Assembly: GCF_002179635.1 (NCBI RefSeq) | Contig: NZ_NFOE01000088.1 | Location: 1-52,805, forward strand | Reading direction: 5' to 3' | DNA from: Campylobacter jejuni | Lineage (GTDB): Bacteria > Campylobacterota > Campylobacteria > Campylobacterales > Campylobacteraceae | DNA: 52,805 nt | Part shown: positions 36,361 through 47,373 of the stretch, in pieces | Layout: each line of letters begins with the position of its first letter | How positions within the stretch are numbered: position 1 is the first letter of the stretch | The notes under the pieces: generated by a model | Told to the model about the DNA's origin: nothing | What the model saw: only the letters and a program-made list of their open reading frames with translations | The model's database searches: none | Program-made: the position numbers and the translations under genes

Positions 36361-37413
36361 ATGAAAATTTATCATCTTTCACATACGGATTTAGATGGTT
36401 ATGCTTGTCAGTATGTGCTAGATTTTTATTTTAAGAATTGTTATTTTTATAATTCTAATTATGGTAAAGAGATTAATGAAAATTTTAATGTGATTTTTAA
36501 AAATATAGAGGAAGATTTAAAGCAAAATCCTAATGAAGAATTTGTGATTTTAATCACGGATTTAAATTTAACTTTAAGTCAATGTGAAGATTTTCAAAAA
36601 GCTATAGAAGGTAAAAAAATCAAGCTTTTACTTTTAGATCATCATCAAAGTGGCTTAGAATGTATGCAAAAATATCCTTGGTATTTTTTAGATGATAAAA
36701 GATGTGCTACTAAGATTGTTTATGATTTTTTTAGTAAATGTTATGGTGAAAATAAAGCTTTGTCAGAATTTGTAGATGTGGTAAATGCAGTAGATATTTG
36801 GTTGAGTGAAGATGAGAACTTTGAACTTGGAAAAGTACTGCTTAGTATGGTTTCTGGAGCAAAAGAAATCAATAGAGTAATGTTTGCGCAAGAAAATATC
36901 AAATATCTTTTTTATCTTTTTGATGTTTGTAGAAAATACATTCATCAAAAAAATGCTCATATTAATTTAGATGATGATTTGCATGGCTTAAAAAAATCTT
37001 TTTTTAAAAAAGAAAATGATGATACTTTAAGCAATTTAATTTCTAAATTCGTAGTAGAAAGACTAAGTGCAAATAAAGAAAAATTTAGTGTATTTTATAA
37101 AGGAAGTAAAGGTTTATTAACTTCAAATATAGGCAATACTTCTGTAATTGGAAATGATTTTTTAATGCAAAATCCCGATTTTGATTTTTTTGTTGATCTT
37201 AGTTCAAGAAAAACCTTAAGTTTTAGAGCAAATAATAAAGTCGATGTGAGTTTGATGGCTAAAAGCTTGGTTAATGGGGGAGGGCATAAAAATGCTAGCG
37301 GTGGATTGTTTGCCGCGTATAAAGATAGCTCTAATTATGATTTTATAAAAGCACAATTTATTGATTTAATTAAAAGTAAGGAATTAAAGGAAAATAATGA
37401 AAACAAATCATGA
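36361..37413 (+). CDS. DHH-family phosphoesterase
   Basis: This cytoplasmic hydrolase of 350 residues has the DHH fold. Metal-binding motifs are HTDLDGYAC (about residue 8), LITDLNL (about 68), LLLLDHHQSG (about 96) and a later VDIWL. The DHHA1 domain ends in NGGGHKNASGG. Relatives (NrnA, NrnB, pAp phosphatase) degrade nanoRNAs, cyclic-dinucleotide products or pAp. The substrate here is not determinable. AAGGAAA lies before the ATG, nine bases after flhA. It overlaps the next small gene by 17 bases. Confidence 0.92.
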   Translation: MKIYHLSHTDLDGYACQYVLDFYFKNCYFYNSNYGKEINENFNVIFKNIEEDLKQNPNEEFVILITDLNLTLSQCEDFQKAIEGKKIKLLLLDHHQSGLECMQKYPWYFLDDKRCATKIVYDFFSKCYGENKALSEFVDVVNAVDIWLSEDENFELGKVLLSMVSGAKEINRVMFAQENIKYLFYLFDVCRKYIHQKNAHINLDDDLHGLKKSFFKKENDDTLSNLISKFVVERLSANKEKFSVFYKGSKGLLTSNIGNTSVIGNDFLMQNPDFDFFVDLSSRKTLSFRANNKVDVSLMAKSLVNGGGHKNASGGLFAAYKDSSNYDFIKAQFIDLIKSKELKENNENKS

Positions 37414-37633
37414 TTTTAAAGAAGAAATAGAAAATTTACAATATGAGTTAAGTATAGTTTTAGAAGCAATGCTCTTGTTTGCTGGGGTAAAAAGAGCAAA
37501 ATTAGAAAAAGCAATTGGAGTTTATATTGATTGTATTGATGAGGTTTGCCAAAATACTCAAAAAGAAGGAGTTGATGAGATTTTAGAAGTAGTAGAGCAC
37601 TTAAAAAATCATCATAAAGATTTATTTGAATGA
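37397..37633 (+). CDS. Small conserved helical protein, function unknown
   Basis: This 78-residue protein is not recognised. It is acidic and almost entirely helical (FKEEIENLQYELSIVLEAML, then VGVYIDCID-like sequence and DEILEVVEHLKNHH), with two cysteines. AAAGGA precedes the ATG. It overlaps the DHH gene by 17 bases and the next gene by ATGA, so production of the three proteins is coupled. It may bind a partner through the helices. Confidence 0.8.
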   Translation: MKTNHDFKEEIENLQYELSIVLEAMLLFAGVKRAKLEKAIGVYIDCIDEVCQNTQKEGVDEILEVVEHLKNHHKDLFE

Positions 37634-38259
37634 AAATTTTATTATTGCTTTTTGCGGGAATTTTTTCTTATGCAAATATCTATGAAGATTTAAGTGATTT
37701 TGCTTACAATAAACAAAACACGCTAAATTTAAGCTCAAGTCAAGCTTTATTTTTAGAATACAAACAAAACAAACAAGCTTGCGCGGATATAGTGCTTGCT
37801 AAAAATAAGGCTTTCGTGGTTAAAATTTATCCATTGTGTGAAAATTTAAGCGAAAAAAGTCTAAATGAGTACTTAAATACGCAATTTATAAGTTTATACA
37901 CTAAAGATTTATCAAAATTAAGAAAAGAAATTATTGATATTAAAAATATAATGCGTGATTTTATGATTTATTATACCTTACATCAATCTTTTGCAAACGA
38001 AATTAAGAAAATGAGTAAAAATGATAAACTGCAAGCGTATGAACTAGATGAGAAAAAAGGTGGAAAAATTCTTTACAAGGTTAATAATCAAGCTTGTGTA
38101 GTTTTTGATTTATATTTAGATGAAAATTTGCAAGCTAGTATGCAAGTAAGCGGAATGGAAAATTTGGATAAAACTTGTATGGAGTTAATCTCATCCCCTG
38201 ATTTTAAAGACTTATCTTTTACAAAAGAGGGTATGAGAAAATATAAATTAAAAAACTAA
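37630..38259 (+). CDS. Exported protein of unknown function
   Basis: This 209-residue protein has a short signal peptide (KILLLLFAGIFSYA, cleavage near residue 15). The mature part is Lys/Asn-rich and mostly helical, with cysteines at CADIV, LCENL, ACVV and TCMEL, suggesting two periplasmic disulphides. No family is recognised. It is the last gene after flhA, the DHH gene and the small gene. Its 3' end overlaps by 12 bases a small gene on the opposite strand. Confidence 0.82.
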   Translation: MKILLLLFAGIFSYANIYEDLSDFAYNKQNTLNLSSSQALFLEYKQNKQACADIVLAKNKAFVVKIYPLCENLSEKSLNEYLNTQFISLYTKDLSKLRKEIIDIKNIMRDFMIYYTLHQSFANEIKKMSKNDKLQAYELDEKKGGKILYKVNNQACVVFDLYLDENLQASMQVSGMENLDKTCMELISSPDFKDLSFTKEGMRKYKLKN

Positions 38260-38379
38260 TCTAAAAAATCTTAAGTAATATAACTTTAAAATTCTACTCA
38301 AAGCCATTTTTTTTCTTTCTATATTAGAAAACACATATGCTTCAAGATCTTGCTTTTCTCTTAAAGTAAGATTTTTCAT
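38248..38379 (-). CDS. Candidate 43-residue protein next to hrcA
   Basis: In the largest gap of the window (38260-38618) the reverse strand encodes 43 residues beginning MKNLTLREKQDLEAYVFSNI and ending in an aromatic, basic tail. Support comes from an AAAAGG ribosome binding site nine bases before the ATG, a reverse-strand -10 TATAAT at 38415-38420, and protein-like composition with an amphipathic helix. It overlaps the preceding gene's 3' end by 12 bases. It has no known function. A short gene in this position may exist in relatives; I cannot confirm that here. Confidence 0.6.
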   Translation of the reverse strand: MKNLTLREKQDLEAYVFSNIERKKMALSRILKLYYLRFFRLVF

Positions 38380-38486
38380 TATTATAAACCTTTTAAAAAA
38401 TATTGCTAGACGCAATTATATTATCTTTTCTTTTAAAAAAACTGAAAAATAAGTTTTTATATATTATATATAAATGACTAAATAAA

Positions 38487-38507
38487 CTTTAGTTATATAG
38501 ACTAAAT
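38487..38507 (+). promoter_or_regulatory. HAIR-like HspR site upstream of hrcA
   Basis: CTTTAGT-N7-ACTAAAT matches the HspR element CTTGAGT-N7-ACTCAAG at 11 of 14 positions with the correct seven-base spacer. It lies 30 bases upstream of the hrcA -35 box. GACTAAATAA occurs twice here (38476 and 38500). In C. jejuni and Helicobacter HspR represses this operon. Confidence 0.55.
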
Positions 38508-38536
38508 AATTTTAAATATTTTTATTTAAAAATAAC

Positions 38537-38565
38537 TTGACATTATTATACTAAAGTTGTATAAT
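38537..38565 (+). promoter_or_regulatory. Sigma-70 promoter of hrcA-grpE-dnaK
   Basis: Consensus TTGACA (38537-38542) and TATAAT (38560-38565) are separated by 17 bases, the best match in the window. Transcription should begin near 38572, within the CIRCE element. Confidence 0.85.
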
Positions 38566-38569
38566 TATT

Positions 38570-38596
38570 TTGTCACTTAAAAACATTGAGTGCTAA
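38570..38596 (+). promoter_or_regulatory. CIRCE element (HrcA operator)
   Basis: TTGTCACTT-N9-GAGTGCTAA: the right arm is the perfect CIRCE arm and the left arm matches TTAGCACTC at six of nine. The spacing of nine is exact. It covers the expected transcription start and lies 22 bases before hrcA. Confidence 0.8.
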
Positions 38597-38618
38597 ATTA
38601 AAAAACTAAGGTTTTATA

Positions 38619-39401
38619 GTGAAATCTTATAGTAAAAAAGATTTAATTTTAAAAACTATCATTGAAACCTATCTAGAGGGTAATAATCCTGTGGGTTCTA
38701 ATGAATTAAATCATAAAGTTAGCATACCTGCTTCTACTATAAGAGTTTATTTTAAAAAATTAAGCGATGAGGGTGTATTAACACAACTTCATATTAGCAG
38801 TGGTCGCATACCAACTTTTAGTGCTATGAAGGCTTATTGGTATGAGCAACTTTGCGAAGATGAGATTGTGATTAACGATCTTGCATTATTAGAGTTTTTG
38901 CTTGATAAGTTTGAAATTTATACCTTAGTTTATGGTGGCGATGAGCTTATTTTGCAAGATATTACCAAGGTTAATGATAAATTTATCATACTTGATTTTG
39001 GACAAAATGAGTTGGTTTTAAGATTTAGCCAAGATAGTCTGGTTTTCTTACAAAGGCTAGTAGGGCTTGATCTAAAAAGTATTGAAAATTTAGCCTTTAG
39101 AGTTGAGTTTAAAGAGTTATTGGAAAAAATAACTATGCTCAAAGAAGCTATGGTTTATTATAGATATAATGAGAGTAAAGCTTATCAAATTTATCAAAAT
39201 GATGAATTTGCTAAGCTTTTATCTCCTCAAATTGGATTTTATTTTAACGATAAATTGCAATTTGATCCTTTATTTGAAGAGGGTTTTATGGGGTTAAAGC
39301 TTAAGAGTACATTTTTAGGCAAAGAATCTAATGTGGTTTTTGCCGGTAGTGTGTATTCTGATTTTAAAACAATGTTAAATATTATAAAGGAGGCTGCGTG
39401 A
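38619..39401 (+). CDS. hrcA: HrcA, heat-shock repressor
   Basis: HrcA represses class I heat-shock genes by binding CIRCE; its folding depends on GroEL. The 260-residue protein has an N-terminal winged helix ([53 protein letters not shown]) and a dimerisation region. It is shorter than the 340 residues of Bacillus HrcA, as is usual in epsilonproteobacteria. GTG start with TAAGG upstream. Its own operator lies in the promoter, together with a likely HspR site. Its stop overlaps the grpE GTG. Confidence 0.95.
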   Translation: MKSYSKKDLILKTIIETYLEGNNPVGSNELNHKVSIPASTIRVYFKKLSDEGVLTQLHISSGRIPTFSAMKAYWYEQLCEDEIVINDLALLEFLLDKFEIYTLVYGGDELILQDITKVNDKFIILDFGQNELVLRFSQDSLVFLQRLVGLDLKSIENLAFRVEFKELLEKITMLKEAMVYYRYNESKAYQIYQNDEFAKLLSPQIGFYFNDKLQFDPLFEEGFMGLKLKSTFLGKESNVVFAGSVYSDFKTMLNIIKEAA

Positions 39402-39907
39402 GCGAAGAAAAGCAAAATGAGCAAATGCAAGAAGAAGCAGTGGAAAGTTCAGAAAGTCAAAACAATGAATTAGAAAAACTTCAAGCAGAGTATAATGAGT
39501 TAAAAGATGCTTATTTAAGAGCAAATGCTGAATTTGAAAATATCAAAAAAAGAATGGAAAAAGAAAAAATTTCAGCAACAATTTATGCAAATGAAAGTTT
39601 TGCTAAAGATTTGCTTGATGTAGTTGATGCATTAGAGGCGGCTATTAATGTAGAAGCTAATGATGAATTAAGTTTAAAAATCAAAGAAGGGGTTCAAAAC
39701 ACTTTAGACTTGCTTTTGAAAAAACTTGAAAAGCATATGGTTAAAGTAATAGAAGCAAATGGTGAGTTTGATCCAAATTTACATGAAGCAATGTTTCATG
39801 TTGAAAGTGCTGATCATGAAAGCAATCATATCGTCCAACTTTTACAAAAGGGTTATATGATGAATGATAGAGTAATTAGATCAGCAAAAGTTAGTGTTGC
39901 AAAATAA
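39398..39907 (+). CDS. grpE: GrpE, DnaK nucleotide exchange factor
   Basis: GrpE releases ADP from DnaK and acts as a thermosensor. The 169-residue protein has an acidic, Gln/Glu-rich N terminus, a long helix ([28 protein letters not shown]), and the beta domain with [13 protein letters not shown] and [18 protein letters not shown], all conserved. The GTG start overlaps the hrcA stop (GTGA) and has AAGGAGG upstream. DnaK follows after 22 bases. Confidence 0.96.
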   Translation: MSEEKQNEQMQEEAVESSESQNNELEKLQAEYNELKDAYLRANAEFENIKKRMEKEKISATIYANESFAKDLLDVVDALEAAINVEANDELSLKIKEGVQNTLDLLLKKLEKHMVKVIEANGEFDPNLHEAMFHVESADHESNHIVQLLQKGYMMNDRVIRSAKVSVAK

Positions 39908-39929
39908 AATTTAATAAAAAGGATAAAAA

Positions 39930-41792
39930 ATGGCAAAAGTTATAGGTATAGATTTAGGTACAACAAATTCTTGTGTGAGTGTGTATGAAAGAGGTGAGAG
40001 TAAAGTTATCCCAAATAAAGAAGGTAAAAATACTACTCCTTCGGTAGTTGCTTTTACAGATAAGGGAGAAGTTTTAGTTGGAGATAGCGCTAAGCGTCAA
40101 GCTGTGACTAATCCTGAAAAAACTATTTATTCTATAAAAAGAATTATGGGTTTGATGATCAATGAAGAAGCAGCAAAAGAAGCTAAAAATCGCTTACCTT
40201 ATCATATCACAGAAAGAAATGGGGCTTGTGCGATTGAAATAGCAGGTAAAATTTATACTCCACAAGAAATTTCAGCGAAAGTTTTAATGAAATTAAAAGA
40301 AGATGCAGAGGCTTTTTTGGGTGAAAAAGTAGAAGATGCGGTTATTACTGTTCCAGCGTATTTTAATGATGCACAAAGAAAAGCTACAAAAGAAGCAGGG
40401 CAAATTGCAGGATTGAATGTATTAAGAATTATTAACGAACCAACTGCAGCAGCTTTAGCTTATGGACTTGATAAAAAAGAAAGTGAAAAAATTGTAGTTT
40501 ATGATTTAGGTGGTGGTACATTTGATGTTACCGTGCTTGAAACAGGTGATAATGTTGTAGAAGTTTTAGCAACCGGTGGTAATGCATTTTTAGGTGGCGA
40601 TGATTTTGATAATAAGTTAATCGACTTTTTAGCAAATGAGTTTAAAGATGAAACAGGTATTGATCTTAAAAACGATGTAATGGCTTTACAAAGATTAAAA
40701 GAAGCAGCTGAAAATGCTAAAAAAGAATTAAGTTCAGCTAATGAAACTAATATTAATTTACCATTTATCACAGCTGATGCAAGTGGTCCAAAACACTTAA
40801 CTAAAACTCTAACAAGAGCTAAATTTGAAAGTATGATTGATGGTTTGGTTGCTGAAACTATTAGTAAGATTAACGAAGTAGTAAAAGATGCAGGGCTTGA
40901 CAAAAATGAAGTAAAAGAAATCGTTATGGTGGGTGGTTCTACTCGTGTTCCACTAGTACAAGAAGAAGTTAAAAAAGCTTTTGGAAAAGAGCTTAATAAA
41001 TCAGTAAATCCTGATGAAGTTGTTGCAATAGGTGCAGCAATTCAAGGTGCGGTTATTAAAGGTGATGTTAAAGATGTATTATTGCTTGATGTTACTCCAC
41101 TTTCTTTAGGTATTGAAACTTTAGGTGGTGTGATGACTAAAATCATCGAAAAAGGTACAACTATACCAACTAAAAAAGAACAGGTTTTCTCAACTGCTGA
41201 AGATAATCAAAGCGCAGTTACTATCAATGTTTTACAAGGTGAGAGAGAATTTAGCCGTGATAATAAATCTTTAGGAAATTTCAATCTTGAAGGAATTCCA
41301 CCAGCACCTCGCGGCATGCCACAAATTGAAGTAACTTTTGATATTGATGCAAATGGTATTTTAACAGTTAGTGCAAAAGATAAAGCTACAGGTAAAGCTC
41401 AAGAGATTAAAATCACAGGTTCAAGTGGATTAAGTGAAGAAGAAATCAACAACATGGTAAAAGATGCAGAGCTTCACAAAGAAGAAGATAGAAAACGCAA
41501 AGAAGCGGTAGAAGCTAGAAATGCTGCTGATAGCTTAGTACATCAAGTAGAAAAATCTTTAAGTGAGCTTGGAGATAAAGTAGGTGATGATGATAAAGCA
41601 AATATTCAAAAAGCTTTAGATGAGTTAAAAGAAACATTGAAAAATGCTAATGCTTCTAAAGAAGAAATCGAAGGCAAAATGAAAGCTTTAAGCGAAGTTT
41701 CTCATAAATTAGCAGAAAATATGTACAAAAAAGAAGAACCAAACGCTCAAAAGAAAAAAGACGATGATGTAATCGATGCTGAAGTTGAGTAA
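39930..41792 (+). CDS. dnaK: DnaK, Hsp70 chaperone
   Basis: This ATP-driven chaperone of 620 residues carries the Hsp70 signatures: [13 protein letters not shown] (residues about 6-18), [15 protein letters not shown] (about 190) and [14 protein letters not shown]. The linker [19 protein letters not shown] marks the start of the substrate-binding domain. The C terminus ends in the acidic tail [10 protein letters not shown]. DnaJ is not adjacent. A hairpin after the gene ends the hrcA-grpE-dnaK operon. Confidence 0.98.
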   Translation: MAKVIGIDLGTTNSCVSVYERGESKVIPNKEGKNTTPSVVAFTDKGEVLVGDSAKRQAVTNPEKTIYSIKRIMGLMINEEAAKEAKNRLPYHITERNGACAIEIAGKIYTPQEISAKVLMKLKEDAEAFLGEKVEDAVITVPAYFNDAQRKATKEAGQIAGLNVLRIINEPTAAALAYGLDKKESEKIVVYDLGGGTFDVTVLETGDNVVEVLATGGNAFLGGDDFDNKLIDFLANEFKDETGIDLKNDVMALQRLKEAAENAKKELSSANETNINLPFITADASGPKHLTKTLTRAKFESMIDGLVAETISKINEVVKDAGLDKNEVKEIVMVGGSTRVPLVQEEVKKAFGKELNKSVNPDEVVAIGAAIQGAVIKGDVKDVLLLDVTPLSLGIETLGGVMTKIIEKGTTIPTKKEQVFSTAEDNQSAVTINVLQGEREFSRDNKSLGNFNLEGIPPAPRGMPQIEVTFDIDANGILTVSAKDKATGKAQEIKITGSSGLSEEEINNMVKDAELHKEEDRKRKEAVEARNAADSLVHQVEKSLSELGDKVGDDDKANIQKALDELKETLKNANASKEEIEGKMKALSEVSHKLAENMYKKEEPNAQKKKDDDVIDAEVE

Positions 41793-41797
41793 AAACT

Positions 41798-41824
41798 AAA
41801 CTAGAAGCCTTGTGCTTCTAGTTT
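41798..41824. terminator. Terminator between dnaK and the nuclease gene
   Basis: An 11-bp perfect stem (AAACTAGAAGC with GCTTCTAGTTT, loop of five) lies between the convergent genes and includes the stop of the nuclease gene. The T-rich side faces the reverse strand. Its stem repeats that of the cetA terminator. Confidence 0.75.
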
Positions 41825-42476
41825 AATCAATATATTTTTTACAATCTTCCTTAAAATAATTTCTATCAAATCTTGCAAAATTATCATTATTTGGAACTTT
41901 ATAGCATTCACTGAAATTTTTAGCCTTAAGAATTTTGACATAAAAACTAGGAATAGCTATGTTGTTTTTAATGCGTTTTGGCTTATCATCATAAAGTACT
42001 AAATTTAAGACTTCTAATTCTTTATTTTTCTTTGCTAAATATCTTTCTCTTTGTTCGATTTCATTCCAAATTTCTGCATTAATATCTTTTTTTTGTGGAG
42101 TTATGTTGCTCATTAAAAAAGTGCTAAGTTGGGCTTGTGGGGTCGCATTCATGGATTGATTTGGCACGACATGCCCTCTTGTATAACCACTTCTTAGATA
42201 ATCCTCCCAATAAGTTCTATACTTTTTAGGTATATTGGTATCTTCTTGAAATCTTGGGCGTTTTTTGATGTGTCCTTGATTTAAAATTTTAGCTTCTAGT
42301 TTATAAGCAATAGCCTTAGTGCCTTTATAATTATAATCATAACAATTAATATAATAATATTTATCCATCAATAAAGAACAGTCTTTAAAATAAGCTTTAA
42401 AGCTAGGATGCAATTCATATTGGGTATAAGCAAAAGAGCTTAAAGCTAAGGCGCAAAGTGTTAAAACTTTTTTCAT
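41823..42476 (-). CDS. Secreted DNA/RNA non-specific endonuclease
   Basis: This exported nuclease of 217 residues has a signal peptide (KKVLTLCALALSSFAYT). The beta-beta-alpha-metal centre is TRGHVVPN with His102, followed by SNITPQ with Asn124; Asn133 is in the motif DIN. In the family the first position of the motif is usually Asp (DRGH); here it is Thr. Four or more cysteines suggest disulphides. Nucleases of similar family and size (Dns) on C. jejuni integrated elements block natural transformation. Here it is not on an obvious element. ATGA overlap with yqeY. Confidence 0.88.
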   Translation of the reverse strand: MKKVLTLCALALSSFAYTQYELHPSFKAYFKDCSLLMDKYYYINCYDYNYKGTKAIAYKLEAKILNQGHIKKRPRFQEDTNIPKKYRTYWEDYLRSGYTRGHVVPNQSMNATPQAQLSTFLMSNITPQKKDINAEIWNEIEQRERYLAKKNKELEVLNLVLYDDKPKRIKNNIAIPSFYVKILKAKNFSECYKVPNNDNFARFDRNYFKEDCKKYID

Positions 42477-42916
42477 GCTAAAAGCTTTCTTACCATTTCA
42501 TTAAGTCTTTTACCATCAACGCTTACGCCAAAAGCTGCTTTAGCTTCTTTCATCAAAATACCTTGTTCTTTTAAAGAGCTAATTTGTAATTTATCTATAA
42601 GTTTTTTTAGCTCACTTTCTAATTCCTCATCGCTAAGTTGTTTTGGCAAATAAGCACTTAAAATAGCTACTTCTTGGAGTTCTTTTTGTGCTAAATCTTC
42701 TCTAGAGCCTTTAGAAAAAGCCAAAGCTGCTTCATTTCGTTTTTTAATCTCGCTCGCAATGATTTTGTATATTCTTTCATCACTAAGCGTAATTCTCTCA
42801 TCAACTTCTATTTGTTTAAAGCTAGCATTAAGCGTTCTTAAAGTGTTTCTTTTAAAATCATCTTTATTACGCATAGCTTCTTTAATATCTTCTAAAATTT
42901 GATCTTTTAAACTCAT
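42473..42916 (-). CDS. YqeY/GatB-domain protein
   Basis: This 147-residue helical protein belongs to the YqeY family, which is related to the tail domain of the amidotransferase GatB and is thought to bind tRNA. Family features are SLKDQILEDIKEAMRN near the N terminus, ASEIKKRNEAALAF in the middle, LSAYLPKQLSDEEL, and the C-terminal VDGKRLNEMVRKLL. It lies ten bases after the Ppx/GppA gene and overlaps the nuclease ATG. The function is not established. Confidence 0.9.
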   Translation of the reverse strand: MSLKDQILEDIKEAMRNKDDFKRNTLRTLNASFKQIEVDERITLSDERIYKIIASEIKKRNEAALAFSKGSREDLAQKELQEVAILSAYLPKQLSDEELESELKKLIDKLQISSLKEQGILMKEAKAAFGVSVDGKRLNEMVRKLLA

Positions 42917-42926
42917 TTTTTCTCCT

Positions 42927-43886
42927 TTAAAATTTGATATTTTTAAAATGTGCTATACACACACCTTCTCTAACACCATCATCAATCACAATGAGCTTTT
43001 GCTTATTAAATAAAGCAAAAAGTATCATAGAGCCTGTTATGAGGTATTTTTTTCTATTTTCTCCAAGGTAAATTTTAGCTTTTTCTTGTTCTAAATTCCA
43101 AATTTTTAATGCAAAATCAAAAAAATCTTTGCGTTTGAGTATTTTACCATTTACACTTTCTTCTAGATAATCTTTGTATTTTATGTTTTGTTTATAAGCA
43201 CAAAGTGTGGTAGGTACTCCTGAATTTAGTATGAAAAAATTCCCTTTTAATTTTATATTTTTACTAAGATTAAAAGCTTTTAAGGCAAGTTGCTTTAAAT
43301 GTGCAGGGTAGGGGCTTAGATGAATTTTTAATTTTTCATCTTTAATATGCGCAAGATTTTGTGGATATTTTTTTAAAAATCTTACATAAGCACTTGGTTT
43401 TATGGCTTTAAAATGCATTCTTTCATAAAAACTAATAATTCCAAAATCATAACTTTTGCTAAACTTATCATTTGAAATTTCACAAGAAGCACCACCTAAA
43501 TCACAATAACTTAAGTCTTTTCTAAAAAGTTTAAGAGCTTTAAGACGCTCTTGCATACCCAAAATACTTAGTTTTGCTTCGGTTTTTGCATCGATTAATT
43601 TTACATCAAGTTTAAATTCTTTTTGAATTTTTTCAAAAATAAACTCAGTATTTTTTGCTTTTCTAAAAGCAGCTGTGGCGACTGCTTTGGCTTGGCTTAA
43701 GTCATAATTTTTTTCTTTTAAGATTTTTAAAGCGCTAAAAATTCTTTCTATAGCTTCATCACTAATGATGTCATTTTGCATATTTTTAGCTGCCCCTATG
43801 ATAAATTCTTCGCTTTTTAATTTATTAAAATTCTCATCCATTAAAACAGCTCTTAATGTATTTGAACCCATATCAATACCTAGCAC
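42927..43886 (-). CDS. Ppx/GppA-family phosphatase
   Basis: This actin-fold phosphatase of 319 residues hydrolyses polyphosphate and/or pppGpp in related bacteria. Typical motifs are LGIDMGSNTLRAVLM at the N terminus, AVATAAFRKAKN, and the phosphate-binding YCDLGGASCEIS. The length without a C-terminal HD domain fits the short epsilonproteobacterial type. The start is GTG at 43886, seven bases after GGAG. In the C. jejuni paralogues, pppGpp hydrolysis links to the stringent response. It diverges from pdxJ. Confidence 0.9.
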   Translation of the reverse strand: MLGIDMGSNTLRAVLMDENFNKLKSEEFIIGAAKNMQNDIISDEAIERIFSALKILKEKNYDLSQAKAVATAAFRKAKNTEFIFEKIQKEFKLDVKLIDAKTEAKLSILGMQERLKALKLFRKDLSYCDLGGASCEISNDKFSKSYDFGIISFYERMHFKAIKPSAYVRFLKKYPQNLAHIKDEKLKIHLSPYPAHLKQLALKAFNLSKNIKLKGNFFILNSGVPTTLCAYKQNIKYKDYLEESVNGKILKRKDFFDFALKIWNLEQEKAKIYLGENRKKYLITGSMILFALFNKQKLIVIDDGVREGVCIAHFKNIKF

Positions 43887-43910
43887 TAGCTCTCCTTAAA
43901 AAATTTAAAG

Positions 43911-43916
43911 TATAAT
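43911..43916 (+). promoter_or_regulatory. Promoter -10 of pdxJ, with opposite-strand overlap
   Basis: TATAAT lies 26 bases before the pdxJ ATG. The reverse complement (TATTATA) may serve as the -10 of the divergent phosphatase gene, so the two promoters would overlap. Confidence 0.5.
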
Positions 43917-43932
43917 AGCAAAAAACTTATAA

Positions 43933-45806
<1,874 letters not shown>

Positions 45807-45852
45807 AAGTTACTAAAATTAATTCATTGAAATAAATTCTTAAGGAGAATGC

Positions 45853-47373
45853 TTGAGTAAAGATAATGCTATTGCATTTTTTATTTTTATTGTGAGTGTT
45901 TTATGCTTTTTTGTTTGGGGGTATAATTATATTCCTAATAATTCCATGATATTATTTATCCTTGCTAGTGTATTTGGTATTTTCATGGCCTTTAATGTCG
46001 GTGGTAATGATGTTGCAAATTCATTTGGTACTAGTGTGGGTGCTAAAACAGTTACTATAAAACAAGCTTTGATTATTGCAGCGGTATTTGAATTAAGCGG
46101 AGCTGTGTTTGCAGGAGGAGAAGTAACAAATACTATAAGAAGTGGTATAGTAGTTTTACCTGATGGAATTAATCCCATGGTATTTGTATGTGTAATGCTC
46201 TCAGCTTTGCTAAGTTCAGGAATTTGGCTTTTTGTAGCGACTAAAAAAGGACTTCCAGTTTCTACTACTCATAGTATTATAGGAGGTATTGTAGGTTCAA
46301 GTATTGCTATGGGCTTTGTATTTTTTGATCAAGATCAAGCATTATCTATGGTAAATTGGAATGGTATTTATAAAATAGCTATGAGTTGGGTTATTTCGCC
46401 TTTGCTTGGTGGGCTTGTGGCGTATTTAATTTATGCTTATATTTATAAAAAAATTCTAAAGCCATCAGAAGAAATAACTCTTGTGGTAAAAGAAATCAAA
46501 AAAGAAAAAAAAGCATTTAAAGAAGAATATTTTAAAAATTTAAAAAACAAAAGTCAAGAAGAGCAAATCAAAGAACTTAGTGCTATTGTTTTAGATGATG
46601 ATGAAAAAAGAAGTGAATATAAGTTAAAAATCAAAGAATTAAAAGAAAAAGAAAAAAACATAGATGTTTTCTCAAGAATGAAATTTCATGTTCCTTTAAT
46701 AGCAGGTGTAGGCGCATTGACTATTGCTTCTATGTTTTTATTTAAGGGTTTAAATAATGTTTCTACTTTAGATGTAATGCAAAATTTATGGATAGTTTCG
46801 ATCATTTCTATTTTTGCATATATTGTTACTTTAGCGGTTGTGAGATTGATGAAAAAAACGCAGGTTAATAAAACCATAGAAAAGATTTTTTCATGGTTTC
46901 AAATTTTTACTGCTTCAAGTTTTGCTTTTTCACATGGAGCTAATGATATAGCTAATGCTCTTGGGCCATTTGCTGCTATTTTAGATGTACTTAAAAATAA
47001 TACCATTAATCCTAGCTCACCAGTGCCTTTTGCTGTAATGCTTATGTTTGGCATAGCTTTAGTTATTGGACTTTGGTTTTTAGGTAAAGAAGTTATTCAA
47101 ACTGTGGGTTCAAAACTTGCTGAAATTAAACCAACAACAGGCTTTAGTGCTGAACTTGGTGCAAGTATTGTTATACTTTTAGCCACTCAACTTGGAATTC
47201 CAGTTAGCTCAACCCATATTTTAATCGGTGCAATTTTAGGTATAGGAGTGTTTAATAAAGATGCTAAATGGGCTATGATGAAGCCTATTGGTTTAGCATG
47301 GGTGATTACTTTACCAGTTGCTGGAATTCTTTCAAGCATTATTTTTATTATCTTTGTAAATACAATCTTATGA
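45853..47373 (+). CDS. pit: Pit-type inorganic phosphate transporter
   Basis: This phosphate/cation symporter of 506 residues has two PHO4-type halves. The N-terminal half has GIFMAFNVGGNDVANSFG (about residue 42) and KKGLPVSTTHSIIGG. The C-terminal half repeats these as FSHGANDIANALGP and GIPVSSTHILIGAILG. A charged central loop of about 95 residues (200-290) separates them. About ten to eleven helices are expected. The start is TTG at 45853, seven bases after AAGGAGA. The stop codon lies in the palindrome shared with selU. Confidence 0.94.
   Translation: MSKDNAIAFFIFIVSVLCFFVWGYNYIPNNSMILFILASVFGIFMAFNVGGNDVANSFGTSVGAKTVTIKQALIIAAVFELSGAVFAGGEVTNTIRSGIVVLPDGINPMVFVCVMLSALLSSGIWLFVATKKGLPVSTTHSIIGGIVGSSIAMGFVFFDQDQALSMVNWNGIYKIAMSWVISPLLGGLVAYLIYAYIYKKILKPSEEITLVVKEIKKEKKAFKEEYFKNLKNKSQEEQIKELSAIVLDDDEKRSEYKLKIKELKEKEKNIDVFSRMKFHVPLIAGVGALTIASMFLFKGLNNVSTLDVMQNLWIVSIISIFAYIVTLAVVRLMKKTQVNKTIEKIFSWFQIFTASSFAFSHGANDIANALGPFAAILDVLKNNTINPSSPVPFAVMLMFGIALVIGLWFLGKEVIQTVGSKLAEIKPTTGFSAELGASIVILLATQLGIPVSSTHILIGAILGIGVFNKDAKWAMMKPIGLAWVITLPVAGILSSIIFIIFVNTIL

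Noticed and set aside
38270-38296. CTTAAGT-N6-ACTTTAA as a second HspR site
   Set aside because: The spacer is six, not seven, it lies within the small reverse gene, and the arms match poorly.
42160-42180. TTTGGCACGACATGCCC as a sigma-54 promoter
   Set aside because: The spacing between GG and GC is wrong, and it lies inside the nuclease coding sequence.
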